Source of the DNA: an uncultured Dorea sp.
Lineage (GTDB): Bacteria > Bacillota > Clostridia > Lachnospirales > Lachnospiraceae
Assembly (NCBI GenBank): GCA_910580235.1
Contig: CAJTVU010000005.1
Coordinates: forward strand, 124,001-188,000
Direction of reading: 5' to 3'
Length of the DNA: 64,000 bases
The first letter of the stretch is position 1. Each line of letters begins with the position of its first letter. Both the position numbers and the translations under genes were made by a program. The notes beneath the pieces were generated by a model. That model was not told the origin of the DNA and did not search any database. It saw only the letters and a list, made by a program, of their open reading frames with translations. Positions 1-6,797 of the stretch are shown here, piece by piece.

Positions 1-61
1 GATTTTAAAGATAAGTGCAAAAATTAGATGATATTCGACATAATGTGTCATTCTTAGGAAT

Positions 62-90
62 TTAACACAATAAGTAGTTGTTCATATAGT
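62..90 (+). promoter_or_regulatory. Promoter of the lysozyme gene
   Basis: TTAACA at 62-67 and TATAGT at 85-90 are separated by 17 bp. An AAAGGAGG ribosome site at about 106-113 then leads to the ATG at 121. A short inverted repeat (GACA-TAATG-TGTC) lies further upstream near 37-49 and could be an operator; that role is a guess. Confidence 0.5.
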
Positions 91-120
91 AAACAGAGGG
101 GGATAAAAGGAGGAATCTAT

Positions 121-909
121 ATGAGCATTCGGGGAATAGACGTAAGCTATTTTCAGGGAAACGTTGACTGGGAGGCTGTAAAAGCTTCAGGCATACGCTT
201 CGCTATGTTGCGCGCCGGATATGGTGTAAAGACGGTAGACGCACAATTTAAGAGAAATGCGAGTGAGTGTAACCGTCTGGGGATCCCGATCGGCGTATAT
301 TGGTTTTCTTACGCCTATACAACGGAAATGGCACAGAAGGAAGCGGAAGCCTGCATCCGCACGATACAGGATTTTAGAATAGAATATCCGGTTGCATTTG
401 ACTATGAAAATGAATCCATCAATTACGCTAAGAAAAACGGGGCGACAGTTACTCCGGCGCTCGTGACGGCGATGATAGACGCATTTTGTAAAAAAGTAGA
501 AAAACTGGGATACTTCGCAATGTACTATGGAAATAACAGTTTTCTGAAGCAATGGGCTGACAACTCCCTCAGGAAGAAATATGCCCTATGGTATGCCAGA
601 TACCAATCAGAGCCGGGCATCGCGGATCTGGGGATGTGGCAGTATAGTAATACCGGAAAGGTTTCCGGTATTAGTGGAAATATAGACATGAATATATCCT
701 ACTATGATTTTCCAAAGGTAATCGCCAAAGCAGGGCTTAACCATTTGAGCGGAGCCGGAGGGAGGAAATATACCGTGCGCCAGGGAGATACTTTGAGCGA
801 GATCGCAGTCCGATTTGGGACGACGGTAAAAGAACTGCAGCGATTGAACAATATTCAAAATCCGGATCGTATCTATGCAGGCCAGGTAATCCGGTTGGGG
901 ACGGGGTAA
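121..909 (+). CDS. GH25 family lysozyme with C-terminal LysM
   Basis: Predicted muramidase that cleaves the beta-1,4 bond between MurNAc and GlcNAc in peptidoglycan. Residues 1 to about 195 form a glycoside hydrolase 25 barrel: the N-terminal GIDVSYFQG motif and the catalytic DYENES segment (near residue 96) are visible. Residues 217-262 form one LysM peptidoglycan-binding domain (YTVRQGDTLSEIA ... YAGQVIRLG). There is no obvious signal peptide, so export may be non-classical or by lysis. It has a good ribosome site and its own promoter, and its stop codon lies inside a palindrome shared with the convergent neighbour. It could be a prophage-derived endolysin or a wall-remodelling enzyme; no phage genes adjoin it. 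Confidence 0.9.
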   Translation: MSIRGIDVSYFQGNVDWEAVKASGIRFAMLRAGYGVKTVDAQFKRNASECNRLGIPIGVYWFSYAYTTEMAQKEAEACIRTIQDFRIEYPVAFDYENESINYAKKNGATVTPALVTAMIDAFCKKVEKLGYFAMYYGNNSFLKQWADNSLRKKYALWYARYQSEPGIADLGMWQYSNTGKVSGISGNIDMNISYYDFPKVIAKAGLNHLSGAGGRKYTVRQGDTLSEIAVRFGTTVKELQRLNNIQNPDRIYAGQVIRLGTG

Positions 910-929
910 AATTAATTTTACCCCGTCCC
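898..929. terminator. Perfect 32-bp palindrome, bidirectional terminator
   Basis: Two 16-nt arms (GGGACGGGGTAAAATT and its complement) meet without a loop. The lysozyme stop (907-909) and the diguanylate cyclase stop (918-920, opposite strand) both lie inside it. A T-run follows at about 936-940 on the + strand. It probably terminates both convergent transcripts. Confidence 0.8.
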
Positions 930-2588
930 TAACCCTTTTTGTTCTTGTTTATTTTTATACATTAGGTCGTCCGCTCTTCGGAACACGTCGGCAAAAGATT
1001 TGTCCTGGCTGCTGTCATATGGAGTTGTCCCTCTGGCAATCTGTAGCTCCTGCTTATAGCGCTTGTCAGGAGAGCGGTTGAATATGGCGATCTCGTCTCT
1101 AAAATGTTCCATCAGCTCTTCGCGCCGTTCTACCGCTCCATCTGTGAGCACGGCGACAAATTCGTCTCCACCGATACGGTAGAGGGCTTCGGGGCCAAAG
1201 GTTTTTTTCATAATGTGGGAAGCGTCTGTAAGCAACATATCTCCTGCTTCATGCCCAAAAGTGTCATTCATTTTCTTTAAATCATTCAAGTCCATAAGAA
1301 CAACTGCAAAGGAAGCATCTCCTTCTTTGATATGGTTGTCCATATCCAGAACGGTCTCGTTATAAGCAGTCTTATTGCCGATTCCTGTAAGGCTGTCTGT
1401 ATAAGCAAGCCCATTGATGTAGTCAATGCGTTCCTTGAGGGCACTGGCAGTCTGGCGGAAGCTTTCCGCCAACAGGCCCACCTCGTCGTTAGATATGTAA
1501 TCTATGGTCACATCCAAATCCCCTCTTGCAATCTTCTGCGACGCATCCGTCAATTGCCGCAGAGGAGTAATAATACGCCGGATAATCCTGTAGATCAGCG
1601 GCGGGAGAAGCGCCAATATGAGAAGGTTAGACGCCAGAAGAAGGTGAGTCAGTAATGTCTGTATAGACATAGTGACCTCATCTGCAGGAGCGACAATAGC
1701 AAAGGGCATCCCGTTATCTAGGAATAGAGAAGCCACCAGATACTCTTTTCCTTTCCAGCTATAGCGGGCAACATCCGGATGTTGTATCGAATCTATCAAT
1801 AAATCCATAAGTTCCTTTAATTCGCCCAGATATCCCGCCCGCTGTAAGCCGGTGGGATAGTCAGGGTGGTAGACGATGTTATTATCGTTATCAAGAAGAA
1901 CAGGATATCCCGTATCGTAAACAGATACAGACCCCGCGATCTCCTGCAGGATGCCTGCACTTATATCCATTCCTATAGTTCCGATCACAGTATCGCCCAG
2001 GAGGACCGGAGCCATATAGGAGATTACCCAGGTGCTCAGTGAAGTTTTATAGTAGGGATTGAACCATACAGGAGCTGAGAATAAAGTCTCAGCAGGATTA
2101 TCATGTTGCAGAAGATATTCTGTATCTCCCGGGGAAGACATGTCCAGATCGATAAATGGAGTGTCCGATAAGCCCTGCCTGCCTTCTGGCCTTGTCATAA
2201 AGAAGCCGTCCGAAGGCGTCTTCAGGTCGCTGGAGAAGCGGTAGTAGAAGGCTATAACGCCAGGCGTGTGCTTTGCTACATTCAAAGCGATCTCGCGCAT
2301 TTCATCTACATGGGCAGTAAATTCCTCCTTATTAGTAAACAGTGATGAATCCGTTCTGCTTAGGCGTTCGATGGCAAAGTTATGTATCGTGTTGACCGAC
2401 TGTTCTGCGCTGTGGAGTGTTTCATTTAACTCCCGCGCTGTATTGCTGCATAGAAGGTTAAGAATCTGATTAGAATCTTTGTGAAGGACATTTTTGGCGT
2501 TCCAATAGCTTACGCCAAGTGTGATGGACGCAGCCAGCAGCGTACAGCATATGGTTAAAGATATAATTTTTGTCTGAAGTGATCTCAT
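918..2588 (-). CDS. Membrane diguanylate cyclase (Cache, HAMP, GGDEF)
   Basis: Makes cyclic di-GMP from two GTP at the membrane in response to an outside ligand. Order of parts: N-terminal transmembrane helix, a large extracytoplasmic dCache-like sensor, a second membrane segment rich in Leu/Ile, a HAMP linker (PLRQLTDASQKIARGDLDV) and a C-terminal GGDEF domain with an intact RIGGDEF signature. The frame is open to 2642, but the ATG at 2588 (MRSLQTKIIS) has the better upstream purine run and puts the membrane helix at the very N terminus. It converges on the lysozyme gene. The chromosome upstream is interrupted by the first integrated element, so its original upstream neighbour is now 10 kb away. 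Confidence 0.88.
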   Translation of the reverse strand: MRSLQTKIISLTICCTLLAASITLGVSYWNAKNVLHKDSNQILNLLCSNTARELNETLHSAEQSVNTIHNFAIERLSRTDSSLFTNKEEFTAHVDEMREIALNVAKHTPGVIAFYYRFSSDLKTPSDGFFMTRPEGRQGLSDTPFIDLDMSSPGDTEYLLQHDNPAETLFSAPVWFNPYYKTSLSTWVISYMAPVLLGDTVIGTIGMDISAGILQEIAGSVSVYDTGYPVLLDNDNNIVYHPDYPTGLQRAGYLGELKELMDLLIDSIQHPDVARYSWKGKEYLVASLFLDNGMPFAIVAPADEVTMSIQTLLTHLLLASNLLILALLPPLIYRIIRRIITPLRQLTDASQKIARGDLDVTIDYISNDEVGLLAESFRQTASALKERIDYINGLAYTDSLTGIGNKTAYNETVLDMDNHIKEGDASFAVVLMDLNDLKKMNDTFGHEAGDMLLTDASHIMKKTFGPEALYRIGGDEFVAVLTDGAVERREELMEHFRDEIAIFNRSPDKRYKQELQIARGTTPYDSSQDKSFADVFRRADDLMYKNKQEQKGLGTG

Positions 2589-2699
2589 GCGCCCATGTAC
2601 CTTTCCCTTGGCCTGGAATACAATAACGGCCTGTTTTCCCAATAATAAATAATAATAAGGCAGAGGGGAGGCTTTGTCAATATTCTAGCAAGGAGGGAA

Positions 2700-2716
2700 A
2701 TTCATAATATCTTAAG
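2700..2716. repeat. Left attachment core of element 1 (17-bp direct repeat)
   Basis: ATTCATAATATCTTAAG here is identical to 13061-13077. The bases on either side differ between the two copies, so this is the shared core. It lies between the integrase gene and the flanking diguanylate cyclase. Confidence 0.85.
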
Positions 2717-2768
2717 GTCGGCAGGGGCGTTATCCCCGGTAGCCTCGGGGTTTCTTGCTATGAATGTC

Positions 2769-2788
2769 ACTAGTAAAATACTAATAAA
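2769..2788 (+). repeat. Integrase arm-type repeats, left end
   Basis: ACTAGTAAA at 2769-2777 and ACTAATAAA at 2780-2788. The surrounding 21 bp (2768-2788) recur exactly at 12936-12956 near the right end, in the same orientation. Position and repetition fit arm-type sites of a tyrosine integrase. Confidence 0.7.
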
Positions 2789-2831
2789 AGATACATGGGC
2801 ATAGCGTGCGAGGCCATACCCATGCATAACA

Positions 2832-3992
2832 TTAAATCTTCTCCAATTCTTTCCTCAGCTCTTCCAAGTCCTTATGTGAGTAGACCTTCTCGTTGATATC
2901 CTTCCCAGCGTGCCCCATGATCTTATACCTGGCTATCCGGTTCACGCCGGCGTTGTCCATCAGAGTGTTGCAGGTGTGCCTGCAATCATGGGGCGTGTGC
3001 CTGGCCTGTATGCCGCACGACCGCAGGGCAGCATTGAAATGCTCCCGGTACTTCGCCTGGCTGATGTCCCTGCTGCCGTCATGGTATATGAGGCTCTTGA
3101 ACCTTGGGTCATAGCGGGCGGCGACCATGCCATATATCTTCGAATGTATCGGGATCGTCCTATCCTTGCTATAGCGGTTCTTGGAGCCTCCAGTATAGCA
3201 GCGGCCCTTAAGGTCTATCTGATCGAGCGGCATCTTGGCCAGCTCATTGATGCGCCACCCGGAATAGATATAGATCAATACGGTATCTACGAAGGGCTTG
3301 TCCTTATTCTCCCATAGCAGGGCGATCTCTCCCGAAGAGAACGGCACGCCATGCTCTGTATCGTCCTCCTGCCTGATGCGGACGATCTCGGCGCAGTTCC
3401 TGGCGGCGATGTCGAACTGCAGGGCATAGCGGTACATCTGGTTGAGGAGCGTCTTGATATGCTCAAGCTTCGCGTGGGAGCAGCCTTCATCGTCTAAGAG
3501 GGCCTGGAGATCTATGGCCGTGATCCTGGAGAATACGGAGCCGTGGAGAGCCTGGCAGTTGTTGAATGCCGCTATCATGCAGTTCTGAGAGCTTGTCTTC
3601 TTCTCCTTGCTGTCTACAGCCCTCTGGTACTTCCACCTGTACCAGTCGAAGAATACTTCTTGGAACGTCATGCCGCGCTTCCCCAGATCATAGGGATCCT
3701 TATTGTACTCTGCCAGAGCGATATCGGCGGCCACGCGGTCGGGGTAGTTCCCTAATACGTCATATTCCGGGAAGCCGAACTCGTTGATTCGGGTATTGAC
3801 CCGGACTTGGAAAGGGCTCCTGCGCTTGCCGGACATCTTGACGACAGTCCCGGAGCCGTTCGCGCGGTGCTTCATGCGCCCCCTGGGCTTATGTGTAGGC
3901 GCCCCGCTTTTCATGGGATAGCCGCAATGCGGGCAGGCATAGGCCTTGTCAGAGACCGCCCCGGCGCATTCGGGGCATACGATGAGAGCCAT
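2832..3992 (-). CDS. int: Tyrosine integrase with N-terminal zinc ribbon
   Basis: Site-specific recombinase of element 1. The ATG at 3992 is chosen because GGAGGTAG precedes it; the frame is open to 4055. Residues 6-23 form a CxxC...CxxC zinc ribbon (Cys 6, 9, 20, 23), an unusual addition. Next come an AP2-like arm-binding region and a core-binding SAM-like domain, then the catalytic domain with Arg in YSGWRINEL, HDCRH (His-x-x-Arg), a later His in MGHAGKDI and Tyr in KVYSH. It is the outermost gene, transcribed toward the left attachment core. A hairpin between the gene and the left attachment core (around 2793-2822) is a likely terminator. Confidence 0.9.
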   Translation of the reverse strand: MALIVCPECAGAVSDKAYACPHCGYPMKSGAPTHKPRGRMKHRANGSGTVVKMSGKRRSPFQVRVNTRINEFGFPEYDVLGNYPDRVAADIALAEYNKDPYDLGKRGMTFQEVFFDWYRWKYQRAVDSKEKKTSSQNCMIAAFNNCQALHGSVFSRITAIDLQALLDDEGCSHAKLEHIKTLLNQMYRYALQFDIAARNCAEIVRIRQEDDTEHGVPFSSGEIALLWENKDKPFVDTVLIYIYSGWRINELAKMPLDQIDLKGRCYTGGSKNRYSKDRTIPIHSKIYGMVAARYDPRFKSLIYHDGSRDISQAKYREHFNAALRSCGIQARHTPHDCRHTCNTLMDNAGVNRIARYKIMGHAGKDINEKVYSHKDLEELRKELEKI

Positions 3993-4015
3993 GGTACATC
4001 TACCTCCTTCCTTGC

Positions 4016-4037
4016 CGTGCTGGCGGGCATGTGGAAG
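4016..4037 (+). repeat. 22-bp direct repeat, copy 1
   Basis: Exactly the same 22 bp occur at 6501-6522. Both copies lie just upstream of a regulated gene (the integrase here, an HTH gene there). Either a regulatory-protein site or the trace of an internal duplication. Confidence 0.5.
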
Positions 4038-4048
4038 GGCAAGAGGCA

Positions 4049-4188
4049 TTGACATATGTATGGATATTGGCTATAATATGATTAACAGGACAGCCGGAAG
4101 ATAGATTGAGCCTATCCGTCCCGGCGAATTATAACGCTAAGTGAGCCGCCTATTCTTTACCAGAGAGCAGGGCGGCTTACTTATTTTT
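4049..4188 (+). ncRNA. Antisense antitoxin RNA for toxin 1, with promoter and terminator
   Basis: TTGACA at 4049-4054 and TATAAT at 4072-4077 have a 17-bp spacer, predicting a start near 4084. A strong stem (4139-4150 with 4171-4182) followed by ATTTTT ends the RNA near 4188. The RNA is complementary to the 3' end of the 26-codon toxin reading frame on the other strand. This 3'-overlap layout is that of the Bacillus TxpA/RatA type. Transcription is inferred from promoter and terminator only. Confidence 0.65.
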
Positions 4189-4257
4189 CAGATTCAGAAT
4201 CGCAACAATCAAAAGCCCGATTGTCAGTATAACCATAAATTCCTCATATGTAGTCAT
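4177..4257 (-). CDS. Type I toxin-like membrane peptide, copy 1 (26 aa)
   Basis: Encodes MTTYEEFMVILTIGLLIVAI followed by LNLKNK: an N-terminal TYE motif, one hydrophobic helix and a short basic tail. This is the pattern of the Firmicutes holin-like toxin family (Hol_Tox; TxpA, BsrG and relatives), which insert in the membrane and stop growth. AGGAGTGGTGCTT precedes the ATG. Its 3' end is covered by a convergent RNA with a strong promoter. A second copy lies 217 bp upstream. Too short for ordinary gene calling. Confidence 0.7.
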   Translation of the reverse strand: MTTYEEFMVILTIGLLIVAILNLKNK

Positions 4258-4348
4258 AAGCACCACTCCTTTCCGCAGAACTCGGAACAGAATGGCCGCA
4301 CGCCCTCCCGGCTGCCCGGTTAAGCATATTATGCTGTTAAGTATTCAG

Positions 4349-4483
4349 TTGATTTTTCCTCTTGGATTGGTTATAATATGATTAACAAGGGAGCCGTTGG
4401 TCAGATGAAGCCTGACCGCCGGTATAGTAATAACTTACAAAATAAGCGCCTTACTTTACCAGAGCAGGGGCGCTTATTTTTTG
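4349..4483 (+). ncRNA. Antisense antitoxin RNA for toxin 2, with promoter and terminator
   Basis: TTGATT at 4349-4354 and TATAAT at 4372-4377, 17-bp spacer, predict a start near 4384. A perfect 12-bp stem (4439-4450 with 4469-4480) ending in a T-run is the terminator. The RNA overlaps the toxin 2 stop region. The bases just after the -10 box (ATGATTAAC) match those of antisense RNA 1, so the two loci are tandem duplicates. Confidence 0.65.
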
Positions 4484-4563
4484 TTCCGTAATATAGTCAG
4501 AACAAGGGTGACAACAGAACAAAGCATAATTACGAACGTGAACAAGTCACTATATGTAACCAT
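4474..4563 (-). CDS. Type I toxin-like membrane peptide, copy 2 (29 aa)
   Basis: Starts MVTYSDLFTFVIMLCSVVTL and ends LVLTILRNKK: hydrophobic helix with a basic tail, the same architecture as copy 1 (Hol_Tox-like family). AAAGGGGTTGGTGCT precedes the ATG. A minus-strand TATAAT at about 4629-4634 is a possible -10 box for the toxin mRNA, with a poor -35. Sequence divergence from copy 1 suggests each antitoxin RNA is specific to its own toxin. Confidence 0.7.
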   Translation of the reverse strand: MVTYSDLFTFVIMLCSVVTLVLTILRNKK

Positions 4564-4651
4564 AGCACCAACCCCTTTCCTTTCGTCCAGCGGCTGGCAT
4601 AGCACCTCAACGGCTCCCTGGGTAATCATATTATATTGTCATGGTTCGTTG

Positions 4652-4958
4652 CGGGGATCCCCGTTACGGCATATAGCCGTAGCCGTCGGGAATCCCGACA
4701 CCTTCCTACGCGCTCAAAAGTAGTTCTATGAGAGGACAGGCGGGGTTTCGCGCAAAAATGAGCGAAAGGCAACCAATCCCATTTGGGCGAAGCCAAGATT
4801 GGATTCGTTGGTGAGTCCAAGATTGGACACGGCGAACCTTCCACATGCGTGTGGAAAGATGCCCGTCCAAGTAGAGAACTCAATTTTGAGTGCTCTAAGA
4901 TTCGAGCCGGACGCAAAATTGCGCGGGTTGCTGGGATTGGCTCCCCAATCTTGGGGAG
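4652..4958. repeat. Array of short palindromes with CAA-NN-TTG cores
   Basis: No convincing gene here. At least nine short hairpins follow each other: 4652-4663 (CGGGGATCCCCG), 4666-4680, 4685-4699, 4746-4767, 4793-4802 (CCAAGATTGG), 4815-4828 (GTCCAAGATTGGAC), 4839-4856 (7-bp stem), 4878-4891 (ACTCAATTTTGAGT), 4912-4923 (CGCAAAATTGCG) and 4941-4958 (8-bp stem). Five share a CAA-NN-TTG centre, with flanking arms that differ but stay complementary. That means pairing, not sequence, is kept, as in a structured RNA or a single-stranded-DNA origin. The open frames crossing it have no ribosome site. Confidence 0.55.
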
Positions 4959-4970
4959 TCCTGAAGGGGC

Positions 4971-5102
4971 AGATGTGACTAATAGTAACACCCGATTCAG
5001 TAGCCGCGCATTCCCGGAGGAGGCCAATGATGTTGATTTTTGAAACTTAGATGTCAGTGATGTTGACGCCCGGGGCTTAGATGTCCCTAATATGGACACC
5101 CG
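4971..5102. repeat. Three 24-bp units with covarying hairpins
   Basis: Units at 4971-4994, 5049-5072 and 5079-5102 all begin AGATGT and end AC(A/G)CCCG. Inside, the arms change together: GTCA with TGAC in the second unit and GTCC with GGAC in the third. The last two units are 30 bp apart. They continue the hairpin-rich tract on the left. They might be sites for the replication protein or part of one RNA. Confidence 0.5.
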
Positions 5103-5154
5103 AAATTCCGGCACTGCTCCAACTCCTGCTCAGAATGAGTGGGGTGGTGGAGTG

Positions 5155-5586
5155 TTATTTTTTTCTTGGTCTAAAGTTCTTGGGGCATTTCTTCCTCAAC
5201 TCTTCCAACTTGAACTGCAAATAAGAAATTGTGCTGTTATCCAGTTCCTCTAAATCTCTATCCGTTACTTCCAGCGTACCATCTGGGAAATTGATCCATA
5301 ACATAGCGTCTTCTCCATAATACCCGATACTACAACCAATTTGCTTCAGTTTCTCGTCAAGGTACGCCGTCCAGAAATATTCATCGTGCTGATTAGTCCC
5401 TAACAAGGAAGATATGGGGACATTTAGAGTATCCGCTATTTTCTGGAGTTGCTCAATGCGTGGCTGGCGCTTCCCGGCCTCATATTGTTGAATAGTTCTT
5501 TCTGATGTATCAGACAACTCGCCCAGCCTTTTCTGCGTCAGCCCTGCGACCTTCCTATAGTTCTTTATCTGTTCGCCTATCGTCAT
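5155..5586 (-). CDS. XRE-family phage-type repressor
   Basis: 143-aa DNA-binding regulator. Residues 4-60 are a typical Cro/CI helix-turn-helix (LTQKRLGELSDTSERTIQQY), followed by SSLLG and an acidic C-terminal domain without a recognisable LexA-type peptidase. AGGTGATTATATG gives the start. It is divergent from the Cro-like gene at 5733, with ACTCAAT operators between them. By position it is the master repressor that keeps the element quiescent. Confidence 0.85.
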   Translation of the reverse strand: MTIGEQIKNYRKVAGLTQKRLGELSDTSERTIQQYEAGKRQPRIEQLQKIADTLNVPISSLLGTNQHDEYFWTAYLDEKLKQIGCSIGYYGEDAMLWINFPDGTLEVTDRDLEELDNSTISYLQFKLEELRKKCPKNFRPRKK

Positions 5587-5633
5587 ATAATCACCTCAAA
5601 ATGACTATATCACGATATGTGAAAAAATAAAAT

Positions 5634-5705
5634 ACTCAATTGATGTTTATTTGATATTGACACACTCAATAGAGTGTGATAATATGATAACACGAACAAT
5701 TGAGT
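5634..5705 (+). promoter_or_regulatory. Divergent operator/promoter of the element 1 switch
   Basis: TTGACA at 5657-5662 and TAATAT at 5680-5685 with a 17-bp spacer form a rightward promoter. A perfect inverted repeat (CACACTC-AATA-GAGTGTG, 5661-5678) fills its spacer. Further ACTCAATT half-sites lie at 5634-5641 and, inverted, at 5698-5705. A repressor bound here would block RNA polymerase directly. Confidence 0.65.
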
Positions 5706-5732
5706 ATGTCAATAAAAAGCGAGGTGAAAAGA

Positions 5733-5927
5733 ATGACAATAAGTGATAAAAAGTTCGAGATCGCGCTGGCCAATAGCGGCCTGACGATCGGCGAGGCGGC
5801 TGAGAGGGTCGGGATAAGCAGGCAGCGCTATTCCGCTATCCTGAACCAGAAGAACGCAAGCCCGCAAGCCTGCGGCAAGATCGCCCGGAGCCTGGGCGTA
5901 AAGGTAGAAGAGATCATCGAAGATTAG
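5733..5927 (+). CDS. Cro-like XRE regulator (64 aa)
   Basis: Small helix-turn-helix protein (LTIGEAAERVGISRQRYSAI) that faces the repressor. The ATG at 5733 follows GAGGTGAAAAGA; the frame is open upstream to a TTG at 5700 but that lies in the operator. Likely antagonist of the repressor, first gene of the rightward operon (5733 to at least 8668). Confidence 0.75.
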   Translation: MTISDKKFEIALANSGLTIGEAAERVGISRQRYSAILNQKNASPQACGKIARSLGVKVEEIIED

Positions 5928-5942
5928 GAAAGGAGGAAGGCG

Positions 5943-6455
5943 ATGAGGCTGAACACGAAGAAGGTACAAGAGATCATGCTACAGAAAGGGCTGGCTGAAG
6001 AGGACATCTGCATCCAGACAGGGCTGGACAAGCATTCTGTCAGGTGGATATTCGACAATGGGTTCGCGTCAGAGGAGGCGATGGAGCGGATAGCGAGCGT
6101 CGTAGGCGCAGAGGCAGGGGCTATATTATTGCCGGAGATAACCGGGGGCATCGAGAACGCTATAGAGTTCTCCAAGGACAGCGAGAGGGCGACGGTGACA
6201 TTCACGCAGGGGCGGTATAAGAGCAGGATAAAGAGGCTTGCAGAGAGCCACCCGGAAGAGTGCCGGATCATAGCAGAGAATGAAGATGGCAGCCTATGCG
6301 CGCATATCCCGGTCAAGTGGGTGAGGATCTCGCCCCCGAGAGCAGTGAGCGAATTGCAGAGGGAAACAAGCCGTAGGAATATTCTGAAATCCCTGATATC
6401 AGTACATGAAAACGGTCAAATCCCAATCCCAGACGGCTCAGTGGAGGATTGTTAG
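5943..6455 (+). CDS. Phage-type conserved protein with N-terminal HTH
   Basis: 170 aa. The first 60 residues resemble a degenerate XRE helix-turn-helix (EEDICIQTGLDKHSVRWIF). Residues about 80-140 match a domain I have seen in many Firmicutes phage early regions (TVTFTQGRYKSRIKRLAE ... AHIPVKWVRISPP); its function is unknown. GGAAAGGAGGAAGGCG gives a strong ribosome site, 15 bp after the preceding gene. Same early operon as the Cro-like gene. Confidence 0.6.
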   Translation: MRLNTKKVQEIMLQKGLAEEDICIQTGLDKHSVRWIFDNGFASEEAMERIASVVGAEAGAILLPEITGGIENAIEFSKDSERATVTFTQGRYKSRIKRLAESHPEECRIIAENEDGSLCAHIPVKWVRISPPRAVSELQRETSRRNILKSLISVHENGQIPIPDGSVEDC

Positions 6456-6500
6456 CCTAAAGGGAGAAAATCGAAATTTGGTAAAGAAAAATAAGATTAA

Positions 6501-6522
6501 CGTGCTGGCGGGCATGTGGAAG
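6501..6522 (+). repeat. 22-bp direct repeat, copy 2
   Basis: Identical to 4016-4037. Here it lies 24 bp upstream of the ATG of a helix-turn-helix gene, in a 90-bp gap that otherwise holds only a ribosome site. Confidence 0.5.
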
Positions 6523-6545
6523 AGTGAGAAGGAGGTGGCTGACCT

Positions 6546-6797
6546 ATGGTATGCGGGAAAGTAGAGATCATCATAAGCGCGATGGTCAAGTCCTGCCTTT
6601 CCGTGCAGGAGATCGCTGAGAAGGCAGGGGTATCTGCGAACGTGGTCTACCGGGTACGCAAGGGCTACATGGTCAAGATGGAGCGGTTCGGCAAGGTATG
6701 CCGGGCGTTAGGCATCGCCCCAGAGGACGTGCTTGACCATGAGAAGATGCAGAGGTTCAAGGACAGGAAATGCTATGGAATGGAGGCGAGCAAGTGA
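6546..6797 (+). CDS. Small XRE-type DNA-binding protein
   Basis: 83-aa protein that is almost entirely one helix-turn-helix (LSVQEIAEKAGVSANVVYRV) ending in LGIAPEDVL. GAAGGAGGTGGCTGACCT precedes the ATG. The stop overlaps the GTG start of the primase-polymerase gene (GTGA), so the two are translationally coupled. It may control replication of the element. Confidence 0.75.
   Translation: MVCGKVEIIISAMVKSCLSVQEIAEKAGVSANVVYRVRKGYMVKMERFGKVCRALGIAPEDVLDHEKMQRFKDRKCYGMEASK

Noticed and set aside
4626..5114. A 162-codon minus-strand frame and an 86-codon plus-strand frame across the palindrome array
   Set aside because: Neither has a ribosome site, the translations are repetitive and follow the hairpins, and the two overlap on opposite strands.
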